Positions 45,670 through 55,718 of a stretch of 64,000 nucleotides of DNA are shown here, piece after piece; the first letter of the stretch is position 1, and each line of letters begins with the position of its first letter. The translations under genes were made by a program, and so were the position numbers. Location of the stretch: the NCBI RefSeq assembly GCF_025947065.1, contig NZ_CP109994.1, positions 248,001-312,000 of the forward strand, in the 5' to 3' direction. The notes under the pieces are model-generated. The model worked only from the letters and a program-made list of their open reading frames with translations, did no database searches and was not told where the DNA came from. Source of the DNA: Flavobacterium sp. N1736. GTDB taxonomy: Bacteria > Bacteroidota > Bacteroidia > Flavobacteriales > Flavobacteriaceae.

Positions 45670-48323
45670 ATGTTTATCAAAAATATAATTATGGTCAAAA
45701 ATTACACTAATTTCTTGCAAGGTATCTTGCTTGTTGTTTTTTTATTCTTTTTACCTAATACTTTTTATGCGCAATGTGCTGGTAATGACGCAATATTGCC
45801 TCCAATTTGTGATTATGCTAACCCCGCAAATGCATCAATTGACTTATTTTCTTTATTAGGACCAGCAACTCCGGGTGGTAAATGGTCTGATGTTGATAAA
45901 TCAGGAGGATTAGATCCTGTAACAGGTTTTTTAAATGTACACGTTATTACCAGCAGTGGGTTTTATCATTACACCTACACAGTCGCAGGCGTTGCGGGCT
46001 GTGCTGATAATTCATCAACGGTTTTCGTTACAATTGGCGGTTACACCGGAAAACCTTCTCAAACAATAATTTGTTCTGCATTAGGGAGTTATAATCTTTT
46101 TCAGGCTTTTGACGGTAGATATCTCAGTCCGCTTTTAGATGGAACGTGGCATAACGATGCCGACAATTCCATTGTACCGGGATCTAGTATTGATGTCACT
46201 AAATTAAATGGACTATACTCATTTACATATACTATGGATGCTGTAGGTACATGTGTAGCTCCGCCTCCCGCTAATATATCTGTAAAAGTTGTTAAGGCAC
46301 CAGAACCGGGAGATCCAAAACCACCTTTAAAGGTTTGTAGTGATGCTGTTGCAAGTTATACCAATTATGACTTGTTTAATATGCTTACCAATAATCCTGA
46401 CCCGGAGGCACGTGGACAGATACTACTTTACGACCAACCCAAGAATTAACTTTTGAGGGGGATCATAATATTGATATTCAAAGAATTTACAATCGATTTG
46501 GAGAAGGAAATTACTTTTTTAATTATACTGTTACATCTGCAGAAGGAGTTTGTAGTCCTGAAATGACCCAAATAAGAATTAGGATTGAAACAAAATTAGA
46601 TTTCACCGGCGCAACTCTTGTTGTAAGCTCTGATATATGCGAAACAGACATTCCAACAGCAACATATTCCGGCAGAATTACAAAAGGTCCGGCAGCTATT
46701 CCAAACGGAACTTATAGAGTTGTGTTTACTGTTTCAGGACCAAATGGAGGTACAGAAACCGTTACAGCGAACTTTACAAACGGAGTACTTCTTTTTCCCA
46801 TTAAATCAGATTATTTTAAACAAGTTGGAGATTTTACCGTAACAATTCTTGATATATATAAAGATGATAGCGAAAGAGCATGTACAAATGTGAATAGTCC
46901 TTTATCAGATGTACTGCACATATATCCAATTCCGGATTTAACCGGAGCCAAAATAGCTGAAATAAAAACCTGCCAGAACACCGATGCTTTAGTAGTAATT
47001 TCAGATGCCGTAAAAATTGTTGATGGTACTTATGATCTTCGTTACGATATTTCTGGTGTAAATAGTGTAAATGCACAAACCGTCAGAGTTACATTTGCAG
47101 GTGGTATTGCAAGTTTTACAATTCCGGGAATTTTAAATCCACGAAGCGGAAACGGTGTTATTACCATTACAAATATTACCCATGTAGTATCGCAATGTAC
47201 AAATACAGCCAATTTAAAAGGAGATATAGTCATAAATCCTTTACCTAATATTGCAGCTTTAAAAATACAAATTGCTAATGTTTGTTTTGGAGATCCCGTT
47301 TCTGCCTCGGTTTCAGGATTAGGAAATCTTACCGATGTAACAGTGTATTATACACTTTCAGGAAGTAATACAGCAGCAGTACAAACCGTTGTATTAACGC
47401 CAACAAACGGAACAGCATCTTTTGTAATTCCTTCAACCTTACTTGCAAACACAGGAACAACAACGGCAACTGTTACCAATTTGCAAAATAACATCACCAC
47501 ATGTGCGGTTGATGTAAGTGGTGTTGCAGATCCTTTTGCAATAAACCCAATTCCCGTGGCTCCAACCGCTACCAATAAAGAATTTTGTAAAATTGATCAT
47601 ACGACAATTGCAAATTTACAGCCAAACGGAGCACAATATAAATGGTATAATGCAGCAACATTAACAACGCCTCTCGCTCCCACGTATGTTTTGCAGTCAG
47701 AGAATTATTGGGTAACAATAACTACAGCCGGTTGTACATCAGACCCAACAATGATTTCGGTTACTATAAATGATATACCAGCGCCTGTATTAAATACAGA
47801 TGGACAAAATTTTTGCGGATTAAATAATCCAACCATTGCCGATTTATCCAATAATACAAATGTGGCTTCGTCAATAGTTTGGTATGATCCAAACGGAAAT
47901 GTAATACCGCCAACAACAGCTTTAATTGAGCAGGGAACCTATTTTGGTTACGATTTTTCCAACACAACAAATTGTTTTTCTAATGATCGTCTTGAAGTTA
48001 CGGTTACACTAACAGATTGTGAGAATGTGCCAAATGATTTTTTTATCCCTGATGGATTTTCGCCAAACGGAGACGGTGTAAACGACACTTTTGTGATTCC
48101 GAATATTGAATTTTTATACCCAAATTATACACTTGAAATTTTTAACAGATATGGAAACGGAATGTATAAAGGTTATAATGGTAAACCGGGCTGGGATGGT
48201 TTAAATTATGAGAGAGAAGGAATTGGAAGCGGTATGGCGCCAAACGGAGTCTATTTTTATGTTCTGAATTTTAATAAAGATAACAGACCTCCAAAGCAAG
48301 GCCGCCTTTACTTAAACCGATAA
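45670..48323 (+). pseudogene. T9SS type B sorting domain protein (adhesin-like), frameshifted
   Basis: Large secreted protein of about 880 residues split by one frameshift. The first part runs from ATG 45670 (or 45691) with signal peptide FLQGILLVVFLFFLPNTFYA and repeated Ig/PKD-like modules; it reads into a stop at 46447-46449. The frame then continues as TDTTLRPTQELTFEGDHNID into repeated modules and ends in the gliding-associated type B C-terminal domain (PDGFSPNGDGVNDTFVIPNI, YNGKPGWDGL, GVYFYVLNF). At 46401-46405 the sequence is CCCGG where CCCGGG would restore PDPGGTW. The downstream PorP/SprF and OmpA genes are its expected partners. It is probably functional if the missing base is an error. 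Confidence 0.85.
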
Positions 48324-48351
48324 TTCCTTTACATTTTAATATAAAATTCAA

Positions 48352-49287
48352 ATGAAAAACATAATATTTTTTATAAGTTTTTTCTTTTATATAACTTCAA
48401 TTTCTGCACAGCAAGATCCTGAGTATACACATTATATGTATAATATGAGCGTTGTAAATCCGGCGTATGCAACAGGAACGCCAGCTATGTTAAACCTTGG
48501 AGGATTGTACAGAACACAATGGGTTGGCTCAGTTGGAGCTCCTAAAACATTTACTTTTTTCGGGCATACCGCTATAACCGATAAAGTAGAAGTGGGGCTT
48601 TCATTAGTTTCTGATGATATTGGCGACGGAGCCAAAAAAGAAAATAACGTTTACGCTGATTTTGCATATGTACTAAATTTAGGAGGACAAAATAAACTTT
48701 CATTGGGTCTAAAAGCAGGATTTACATCAATGCAGACAAATTTCAATGGTTTTGTTTTGCAAAGTGGAGATGTTACGACAGATATGGCTTTCGCTGAAGA
48801 TGTCAATGTAACCAAACCAAATATTGGAGTAGGAGCATACTATTTTAGAAATAATTTCTATGCCGGAATTTCAGCTCCAAACCTATTAAAATCGAAACAT
48901 ATTGAAGAAAAATCAGGAATAAACGCTTACGGATCTGAAGAAATTCATACTTTTTTAACCGCCGGATACGTGTTTCAAATCAATGACAAGGTAAAATTAA
49001 AACCTGCGTTCATGACAAAATATGTTAATGGCGCGCCACTTTCTATCGATATAACCGCAAATGTACTTTACAATAATAAATTTGAATTTGGCGCAGCTTA
49101 CAGAATAAGCGATGCCATAAGTGCATTGGTAAATATCAATGTAACATCAACTTTAAGAGTAGGTTATGCATACGATTATACACTTTCAAATTTAGGTCAG
49201 TTTAATTCAGGAACACACGAAATTATGCTCCTTTTTGATTTGGATTTATTAGGAAAAGGATTTGATAAATCACCAAGATTCTTTTAA
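48352..49287 (+). CDS. PorP/SprF family type IX secretion outer-membrane protein
   Basis: Outer-membrane barrel of 311 residues with signal peptide MKNIIFFISFFFYITSISAQ and the family N-terminus QDPEYTHYMYNMSVVNPAYA. In Flavobacterium johnsoniae, SprF is needed for secretion of the SprB adhesin, and SprF-like proteins serve other type B C-terminal-domain substrates. Its place directly after such a substrate gene and one base before an OmpA gene supports a cognate set. The protein is probably needed for export or surface attachment of the upstream adhesin. Confidence 0.92.
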   Translation: MKNIIFFISFFFYITSISAQQDPEYTHYMYNMSVVNPAYATGTPAMLNLGGLYRTQWVGSVGAPKTFTFFGHTAITDKVEVGLSLVSDDIGDGAKKENNVYADFAYVLNLGGQNKLSLGLKAGFTSMQTNFNGFVLQSGDVTTDMAFAEDVNVTKPNIGVGAYYFRNNFYAGISAPNLLKSKHIEEKSGINAYGSEEIHTFLTAGYVFQINDKVKLKPAFMTKYVNGAPLSIDITANVLYNNKFEFGAAYRISDAISALVNINVTSTLRVGYAYDYTLSNLGQFNSGTHEIMLLFDLDLLGKGFDKSPRFF

Positions 49288-49288
49288 A

Positions 49289-51430
49289 ATGAAAAATATG
49301 AAAAAACTACTCGTTATTATATTCGTATTTTCAATACAGTTTATAAATGCACAAGATCAGGAATTGATTAGGGCAAAACGTTTTTTTGACAAAACGTATT
49401 ACACCGAAGCCATCATTTTATATGAAAAACTTGCTGAAACAAAACCATCGCAGGAAGTAATTAAAAACCTTGCTGATTCTTATTTCTATACAAATGATCT
49501 AATAAAAGCACAACGTTATTACAGACTATTGGTTACCAATTATAATAATGATTTAAACAGAGATTATTATTTTAGATACGCCCAAACGTTAAAAGCAACA
49601 AATAGTTATGAAAATGCAAACGTTGTTTTAAAAGAATATTACGCAAAATCAACCAATAATCAGGATACTATATATTTTCAAAAAGAACTGAAAGAACTCG
49701 AAAATGTATCAGCAATTGGAAACCGATTTGACATAAAAAACCTGGCAATAAACACACCAAATTCAGAATTTGGAGCAGTAAAATTCAAAGACAATCTCGT
49801 TTTTGCAGGCGTAAAACTAAAACCCGGATTATTCGATAAAAAATACAAATGGGATAATGAAACCTATTTAAATTTAGTTAAAGTACCAATTCAAAACATA
49901 AATGCTGCTGATGCACAGTTAACTTATTTTGCCGATGAATTAAAAACCGGCGTTCATGAAGCCAATGCAGTTTTTACAAAAGATGGCAAAACGATTTATT
50001 TTACCCGTAATAATTCTAAAAACGGAAGTAAAAGAAAAAACGATCAGAAAATTTCAAATCTTCAAATATTTAAAGCTGAATTAGTAGAAGGAAAATGGAA
50101 AAATATAACGACACTTCCGTTCAATAGTCCAAATTATTCAGTAGAACATCCCGCTTTAAGTGCCGATGAAAAAGTATTGTATTTTGCTTCGGACATGCCC
50201 GGAAGTTTAGGTTCATTTGATATTTATTCCGTAAACATTAACAAAGGAGCTTTTGATACACCAAAAAATCTGGGACCAATTATCAATACAGATAAAAGAG
50301 AACAATTTCCTTTTGCTTCTGCAGATAACAAACTTTATTTTTCATCAGATGGACATTTGGGTTTCGGATCGCTTGATGTTTTTGTTTCAGATATCAATGG
50401 AAATGAATATTCGAAACCCACAAATATTGGTTTGCCTTTAAACTCAAATTTAGATGATTTTTCATTTAATATCGATTCAAATACCAAAGAAGGATATTTT
50501 GCCTCCAACAGAGAAGGCGGAAAAGGAAGCGACGATATGTATCAATTTACAGAAATTAAAGATTTAATCGTTGAAGACTGCAAACAGTTTATCACAGGAA
50601 TAATTACAGATATTGACACAAAATTACCGCTTGAAAACGCAACTGTTTTACTGCAGGATCCAGAAAATAAAACGTTGAATACAATTACAACTTCTGCCGA
50701 TGGAAAATTCAGTTTTACAGTTCCCTGCGAAGCTTCGTATAAAGTTTCGGCATTTAAAGAAAAATACACCAACGAATCAAAATCATTGGTTTTAGACAAA
50801 ACAAGAAACAAAATAAACGATGCGTCTTTGGCACTTAAATCTTTAGAAGCCATTAAACTAGAAGAAAAAGAGACTGCTCAAAAGAAAAGACAGCAGGAAA
50901 TTATTATAGAAGAAGAAAATAAGAAAAAAGAAGCGTTGGCGGTTATTGCTTTAAAAGAAGCCGGGAAAAAAGCCAAAGCAGATGAAATTGCTGCCACAGA
51001 AATCAAGAAAAAAGAAAAAGTCGATCAAATTTTAAAACAGGAAAAAGACGTTATAAAAGACAATAAAGACCGATTGATTATTAAAACCGATCCTATTTAT
51101 TTTGATTATAATATGTGGTACATTCGTAAAGAATCAAAAGTAGTTTTAAGCAGAGTTGTCACATTAATGAATAAATATCCGGGAATGGTAATCGAAATTG
51201 GATCGCACACAGACTCAAGAGGAAATGCGAAATTCAACGAAGATTTATCCCAAAAGAGAGCCAATTCTACCAGAGAATTTATCATACAATCCGGTATTAA
51301 TGCAAATAGAGTAACAGCAAAAGGGTATGGAGAATCAGTACCAATTATAAAATGTAAAACAGATGATGCTTGTAATGAAGAAGAACATGAATTAAACAGA
51401 AGAAGCGAATTTGTTATTAAGAATTTATAA
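49289..51430 (+). CDS. OmpA family protein with TPR, PD40 and carboxypeptidase-regulatory-like domains
   Basis: Exported protein of 713 residues. In order: a signal peptide (LLVIIFVFSIQFINAQ), TPR-like helices (about 20-130), PD40 beta-propeller repeats (FTKDGKTIYFTRNNSKNGSK, SADEKVLYFASDMPGSLGSF, about 170-430), a CarboxypepD-reg-like domain (about 440-510), a charged coiled coil (about 520-600) and a C-terminal OmpA domain (GSHTDSRGNAKFNEDLSQKR) that binds peptidoglycan. This PorE-like layout links an outer-membrane complex to the cell wall. The ATG at 49289 begins one base after the PorP/SprF stop, so the genes are cotranscribed. A TTG at 49262 was not used. Confidence 0.92.
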   Translation: MKNMKKLLVIIFVFSIQFINAQDQELIRAKRFFDKTYYTEAIILYEKLAETKPSQEVIKNLADSYFYTNDLIKAQRYYRLLVTNYNNDLNRDYYFRYAQTLKATNSYENANVVLKEYYAKSTNNQDTIYFQKELKELENVSAIGNRFDIKNLAINTPNSEFGAVKFKDNLVFAGVKLKPGLFDKKYKWDNETYLNLVKVPIQNINAADAQLTYFADELKTGVHEANAVFTKDGKTIYFTRNNSKNGSKRKNDQKISNLQIFKAELVEGKWKNITTLPFNSPNYSVEHPALSADEKVLYFASDMPGSLGSFDIYSVNINKGAFDTPKNLGPIINTDKREQFPFASADNKLYFSSDGHLGFGSLDVFVSDINGNEYSKPTNIGLPLNSNLDDFSFNIDSNTKEGYFASNREGGKGSDDMYQFTEIKDLIVEDCKQFITGIITDIDTKLPLENATVLLQDPENKTLNTITTSADGKFSFTVPCEASYKVSAFKEKYTNESKSLVLDKTRNKINDASLALKSLEAIKLEEKETAQKKRQQEIIIEEENKKKEALAVIALKEAGKKAKADEIAATEIKKKEKVDQILKQEKDVIKDNKDRLIIKTDPIYFDYNMWYIRKESKVVLSRVVTLMNKYPGMVIEIGSHTDSRGNAKFNEDLSQKRANSTREFIIQSGINANRVTAKGYGESVPIIKCKTDDACNEEEHELNRRSEFVIKNL

Positions 51431-51439
51431 CACGATTTC

Positions 51440-51471
51440 AAACCCGACAGGTTTTTAAAACCTGTGGGTTT
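51440..51471. repeat. AAACCCGACAGG hairpin, copy 2
   Basis: Same element as at 28120 with one base missing in the right arm (CCTGTGGGTT instead of CCTGTCGGGTT). It lies 10 bp after the OmpA stop and may end its transcript. Confidence 0.75.
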
Positions 51472-51522
51472 ATTAAATAAAAAACGTAATTTTATACTAT
51501 AACAATAAACGAATATTCAATC

Positions 51523-52014
51523 ATGAAAAAATTAGTCATACCATGTTTGCTTTTGGCGTGCATCGGATTTCAAAGCTGTAAAAAAGAAGAAAGCAAGAAA
51601 GAAGTTGAAACTACCCAAGCCGCAACAGAAAAACCTGTAAGTGTTCAATGTTACGAAGCAACCTATGAAAAGGATATTGTTGACTTAAAATTAAACACTT
51701 TAAAAAACGGCAAAATAACCGGAAATATGGTAATGAAAGTTGCCGGAGCTCCTGAAAAAAATGGCGTAATTAGCGGAGAATTTCACGGAGATACACTATT
51801 TGCAGATTATACCTTTATTGAAGGAACAAATAAAACCAGAACTTTCAAAAACCCAATGGCATTTTTAAAGAAAGACACACAACTTATTTTAGGCAACGGA
51901 ACAATGCAAACAACAATGGGAGTTACTTATTTGGTAAAAGATAAACCTATCGATTTTGAACGCGTAAAATATAAATTTGCAGCTGTTGAATGTTCTGATG
52001 AAACACAAAAGTAG
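51523..52014 (+). CDS. Small lipoprotein of unknown function
   Basis: Protein of 163 residues with a lipoprotein signal peptide: LLLACIGFQSC, so the probable lipidated cysteine is about C19, followed by KKEESKKEVE. The mature part is predicted to be beta-rich with QCYEATYEKDIVDLKLNTLK and GVTYLVKDKPIDFER. Similar small exported proteins exist in Flavobacteria, but I recognise no domain. It is followed by palindromic repeat copy 3 and a bidirectional terminator. Confidence 0.72.
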   Translation: MKKLVIPCLLLACIGFQSCKKEESKKEVETTQAATEKPVSVQCYEATYEKDIVDLKLNTLKNGKITGNMVMKVAGAPEKNGVISGEFHGDTLFADYTFIEGTNKTRTFKNPMAFLKKDTQLILGNGTMQTTMGVTYLVKDKPIDFERVKYKFAAVECSDETQK

Positions 52015-52023
52015 TCGCAATCT

Positions 52024-52123
52024 TGTCATTTCGACGAAGGAGAAATCACACTAGAAGCTCTACAATCAAAATCGTCAATCTTTGTCGAGTCACGCGTGTG
52101 ATTTCTCGTTCCTCGAAATGACA
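52024..52123. repeat. GTCATTTCGA palindromic repeat, copy 3
   Basis: It starts TGTCATTTCGACGAAGGAGA and ends GTGATTTCTCGTTCCTCGAA plus ATGACA. It has the same outer arms as the copies at 2121 and 5962, and it lies between the lipoprotein gene and the terminator. Confidence 0.8.
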
Positions 52124-52141
52124 AAATAAAACCTGTTTCAT

Positions 52142-52173
52142 AAAAAAAAGCCGCTTCATTTGAAGCGGCTTTT
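52142..52173. terminator. Bidirectional terminator
   Basis: Perfect stem AAAAGCCGCTTCA / TGAAGCGGCTTTT with a 2-base loop, serving the convergent lipoprotein and DUF1573 genes. Confidence 0.9.
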
Positions 52174-52196
52174 ACTATTTTTAAATTTTAATTTTT

Positions 52197-52577
52197 TTAT
52201 AAAACTTCCCCCTTAATTTTTAGGGCAACTCTACCGTCAGGATAATTTACGGCATTGGTTTCTACAGTAATTGTTTTACGAATTGGACCTGCAGCCATAT
52301 TGTATTTTACATCGATTTTTCCTTTTTTACCTGGCATAATTGCTGCGGCAGGTTTTGTAACAACGATAGAACTTACAGTCGATTCTGCAGATGTAACCAA
52401 TAAAGGCGCATCTCCGGTGTTTGTAAATTCAAAAGATCGAACTCCATTATCACTTTTCGAAATTTTTCCATAATCGATAGTGTTGTCCGGAGCTGCAAAT
52501 TCAATTTTGGGGCCATTTTGCGAATACCCTATTGCACTAAATAATACTATTACAATAAAAGTGGCAACATTTTTCAT
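52197..52577 (-). CDS. DUF1573 domain exported protein
   Basis: Protein of 126 residues with signal peptide MKNVATFIVIVLFSAIGYSQ and one DUF1573 immunoglobulin-like domain: IDYGKISKSDNGVRSFEFTN, GDAPLLVTSAESTVSSIVV, PGKKGKIDVKYN and TITVETNA. DUF1573 proteins are frequent in Bacteroidota and are probably periplasmic; no activity is established. It has its own intergenic region and is divergent from valS. Confidence 0.85.
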   Translation of the reverse strand: MKNVATFIVIVLFSAIGYSQNGPKIEFAAPDNTIDYGKISKSDNGVRSFEFTNTGDAPLLVTSAESTVSSIVVTKPAAAIMPGKKGKIDVKYNMAAGPIRKTITVETNAVNYPDGRVALKIKGEVL

Positions 52578-52779
52578 TTTGAAATTGTTTTTAAGTTGTA
52601 AGTAAATATACTTTGTTTTAATTAATACACAAATTATTATTTCTCTTTTTATAGTGTACTTAATTATTTACTTTTGCTGTCAGTTATAATTACAAAAATT
52701 GAACCAATTTTTTTTGGGTTTATTTGTTTAACTGTTTAATCGTGTAAGTGATTCGTATAATTTTGTTTAAAAACACAGA

Positions 52780-52860
52780 AGCAAATCAACGGTTAAACAA
52801 ATCAACAAATCAACGAATTAACAAATTAACGATTTAAACATATCCACGATTAAACAAACC
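52780..52860. repeat. AACAAATTAACG degenerate tandem repeat before valS
   Basis: About seven degenerate 8- to 10-base units of the AACAAATCAACGAATTAAC kind stand immediately before the valS start. The complementary words TTTGTTTAACTGTTTAATCG occur upstream near 52726-52745, so a long AT-rich fold is possible in the valS leader. The words resemble the inverted repeat after gyrB. Confidence 0.5.
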
Positions 52861-52865
52861 TATAA

Positions 52866-55499
52866 ATGAGTATTCCAGCACAATTTGACGCTAAAACGAT
52901 CGAGAATAAATGGTATGATTACTGGATGAAAAACAATTATTTTCATTCAGAACCAGATCATAGAACACCTTATACAATTGTAATTCCGCCGCCAAACGTC
53001 ACAGGAGTTTTGCACATGGGGCATATGCTGAACAATACAATTCAGGATGTTTTAATTCGTAGAGCACGTTTAAAAGGCTTCAACGCATGTTGGGTTCCGG
53101 GAACAGATCACGCATCTATTGCAACCGAAGCAAAAGTTGTAGCAAAATTAAAAGCAGAAGGAATCAATAAAAACGATTTAACACGCGAAGAATTTTTAGC
53201 GCACGCCTGGGAATGGACAGATAAATATGGTGGCGTAATCTTAGATCAGCTTAAAAAGTTAGGAGCTTCCTGCGACTGGGAAAGAACCAAATTTACAATG
53301 GATCCTGATATGTCAGCATCTGTAATTAAATCGTTTGTAGATTTATACAATAAAGGATTAATCTACAGAGGATACCGAATGGTAAACTGGGATCCTGAAG
53401 CAAAAACAACTTTGTCTGACGAAGAAGTTATTTACGAAGAACAACAAGGAAAATTATTTTTCTTAAACTATAAAATAGAGGGAACTGAGGAATTTTTAAC
53501 CATTGCAACAACACGTCCTGAAACTATTTTTGGAGATACAGCAATTTGTATCAATCCAAATGATGAGCGTTTTACCCATTTAAAAGGTAAAAAGGCAATT
53601 GTTCCTATTTGTGGCAGAGTGATTCCTATTATCGAAGATGAATATGTAGATGTAGAATTCGGAACCGGATGTTTAAAAGTAACTCCGGCGCACGACATGA
53701 ACGATAAAACATTAGGAGAAAAACACAATCTTGAAATCGTTGATATTTTTAATGAAGATGCTACGCTAAATAGTTTCGGATTGCATTATCAGGGAAAAGA
53801 TCGTTTTGTGGTTCGTACCGAAATTGCAAAAGAATTAGAAGAAATTGGAGCTTTGGCAAAAACCGAAATCCATTTGAATAAAGTTGGAACATCAGAAAGA
53901 ACTAAAGCCGTAATCGAACCAAGATTATCAGATCAATGGTTTTTGAAAATGGAAGATTTAGTAAAACCGGCAATTAAATCAGTTTTGGTTGATGGTGATA
54001 TTAAATTACACCCAAAACGTTTCGAAAATACATACGCACATTGGTTAAACAATATTCGCGATTGGAATATTTCCCGTCAATTATGGTGGGGACAACAAAT
54101 TCCGGCGTATTATTACGGAGATGGAAAAGAAGATTTCGTAGTTGCAGAAAACATCGAAGACGCATTAAAGTTAGCACAAGAAAGAACTTCTAACAATTCA
54201 CTTACAACATCTGACTTAAAACAGGATGTTGACGCCTTAGATACCTGGTTTTCATCCTGGCTTTGGCCGATGTCTGTTTTTGGCGGAATAATGGATCCTG
54301 AAAGTGCAGATTATAAATATTATTATCCAACAAACGACTTAGTAACAGGTCCGGATATTTTGTTTTTCTGGGTTGCAAGAATGATTATTGCAGGTTACGA
54401 ATATGCAGGCGAAAAACCATTTACAAATGTATATTTGACTGGTTTGGTTCGTGATAAACAACGTCGTAAAATGTCTAAATCATTAGGAAATTCTCCTGAT
54501 CCCTTAGACTTGATCGAGAAATTTGGTGCCGATGGTGTACGTGTAGGATTGCTTTTAAGTGCTTCTGCAGGAAACGATATTATGTTTGATGAAGAATTAT
54601 GTAATCAGGGAAAAGCGTTTTCTAATAAAATTTGGAATGCCTTTAAATTGATTAAAGGTTGGGAAGTTTCAGAAACTATTCCACAACCGGAATCATCAAA
54701 AGTAGCTATCGAATGGTTTGAAGCGAAATTGCAGCAAACATTAGTTGACATTGAAGATAATTTTGAGAAATACAGAATTTCAGATTCATTAATGGCAATT
54801 TATAAATTGGTTTGGGATGATTTCTGTTCTTGGTTCCTTGAAATGATTAAACCAGCGTATCAACAGCCAATTGATAAAGCAACGTTTGATAAAGCAATCG
54901 AAATGTTAGAAAGTAACTTGAAATTGTTGCATCCTTTCATGCCTTTCTTAACAGAAGAAATTTGGCATTTAATTGCTGACAGAACTCCGGAAGAAGCTTT
55001 AATTGTTTCAACATGGCCAGAATTAAAATCATTTAACGCAAGTCTAATTTCTGATTTTGAAAGTACAATTGAAGTAATATCAGGAATTAGAACGATCAGA
55101 AAAGATAAAAATATTCCGTTTAAAGATACAATCGAATTAAAAGCGATCAACAGCGAGAATATTTCGACCTATTTTGATACTATTGTAACGAAGTTAGGAA
55201 ATATTTCTGCTTTCGAATATGTTTCTGCAAAAGTAGACGGAGCATTATCTTTCCGTGTAAAATCAAATGAATATTTCATTCCGATTTCAGGAAACATCAA
55301 TGTTGAAGAAGAAATTGCAAAACTAAATGCAGAGTTAGTTTATACGCAAGGTTTCTTAAAATCAGTTCAGGCAAAATTGTCTAACGAAAAATTTGTTGCC
55401 GGAGCACCGGAGAAAGTCCTTGCTAACGAAAAACAAAAAGAAGCCGATGCTTTGGCAAAGATTGCTACAATCGAACAAAGTATTGCTGGTTTGAAATAA
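52866..55499 (+). CDS. valS: Valyl-tRNA synthetase
   Basis: Class I synthetase of 877 residues charging tRNA-Val. The HIGH motif is in IPPPNVTGVLHMGHMLNNTI and the KMSKS loop in DKQRRKMSKSLGNSPDPLDL. An editing CP1 domain is present (TTRPETIFGDTAICINP, GTGCLKVTPAHDMND), as is the anticodon-binding domain, and the C-terminal coiled coil (from about 810, NVEEEIAKLNAELVYTQGFL) typical of ValS. The length is normal. It is preceded by a degenerate tandem repeat and followed by two dispersed palindromes. Confidence 0.96.
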   Translation: MSIPAQFDAKTIENKWYDYWMKNNYFHSEPDHRTPYTIVIPPPNVTGVLHMGHMLNNTIQDVLIRRARLKGFNACWVPGTDHASIATEAKVVAKLKAEGINKNDLTREEFLAHAWEWTDKYGGVILDQLKKLGASCDWERTKFTMDPDMSASVIKSFVDLYNKGLIYRGYRMVNWDPEAKTTLSDEEVIYEEQQGKLFFLNYKIEGTEEFLTIATTRPETIFGDTAICINPNDERFTHLKGKKAIVPICGRVIPIIEDEYVDVEFGTGCLKVTPAHDMNDKTLGEKHNLEIVDIFNEDATLNSFGLHYQGKDRFVVRTEIAKELEEIGALAKTEIHLNKVGTSERTKAVIEPRLSDQWFLKMEDLVKPAIKSVLVDGDIKLHPKRFENTYAHWLNNIRDWNISRQLWWGQQIPAYYYGDGKEDFVVAENIEDALKLAQERTSNNSLTTSDLKQDVDALDTWFSSWLWPMSVFGGIMDPESADYKYYYPTNDLVTGPDILFFWVARMIIAGYEYAGEKPFTNVYLTGLVRDKQRRKMSKSLGNSPDPLDLIEKFGADGVRVGLLLSASAGNDIMFDEELCNQGKAFSNKIWNAFKLIKGWEVSETIPQPESSKVAIEWFEAKLQQTLVDIEDNFEKYRISDSLMAIYKLVWDDFCSWFLEMIKPAYQQPIDKATFDKAIEMLESNLKLLHPFMPFLTEEIWHLIADRTPEEALIVSTWPELKSFNASLISDFESTIEVISGIRTIRKDKNIPFKDTIELKAINSENISTYFDTIVTKLGNISAFEYVSAKVDGALSFRVKSNEYFIPISGNINVEEEIAKLNAELVYTQGFLKSVQAKLSNEKFVAGAPEKVLANEKQKEADALAKIATIEQSIAGLK

Positions 55500-55521
55500 G
55501 TATATATTTTTTTAAATACTC

Positions 55522-55554
55522 AAACCCGACAGGTTTTTAAAACCTGTCGGGTTT
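55522..55554. repeat. AAACCCGACAGG hairpin, copy 3
   Basis: Perfect copy of the 33-base element at 28120, located 22 bp after the valS stop and followed by GTTTTTTTG. The T-run suggests it works as the valS terminator. Confidence 0.8.
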
Positions 55555-55573
55555 TGTTTTTTTGTCTACATTT

Positions 55574-55659
55574 TGTCATTTCGAGGAACGAGAAATCACA
55601 TCCAGAGAGCGACGCACTGTATGGTTACGTTATGTGATCTCTCCTTCGTCGAGATGACA
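55574..55659. repeat. GTCATTTCGA palindromic repeat, copy 4
   Basis: Outer arms TGTCATTTCGAGGAACGAGA and TCTCTCCTTCGTCGAGATGACA. The inner part has AGAGAGCGACGCACTGTATG, close to AGAGCGACGTACTGTGTG in copy 1. It lies between the convergent valS and permease genes. Confidence 0.75.
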
Positions 55660-55718
55660 AGATTGGGTATAATCTGATGGTAAATAATTCGTGAATCCGT
55701 GGCTATAAAAAAAATGCT

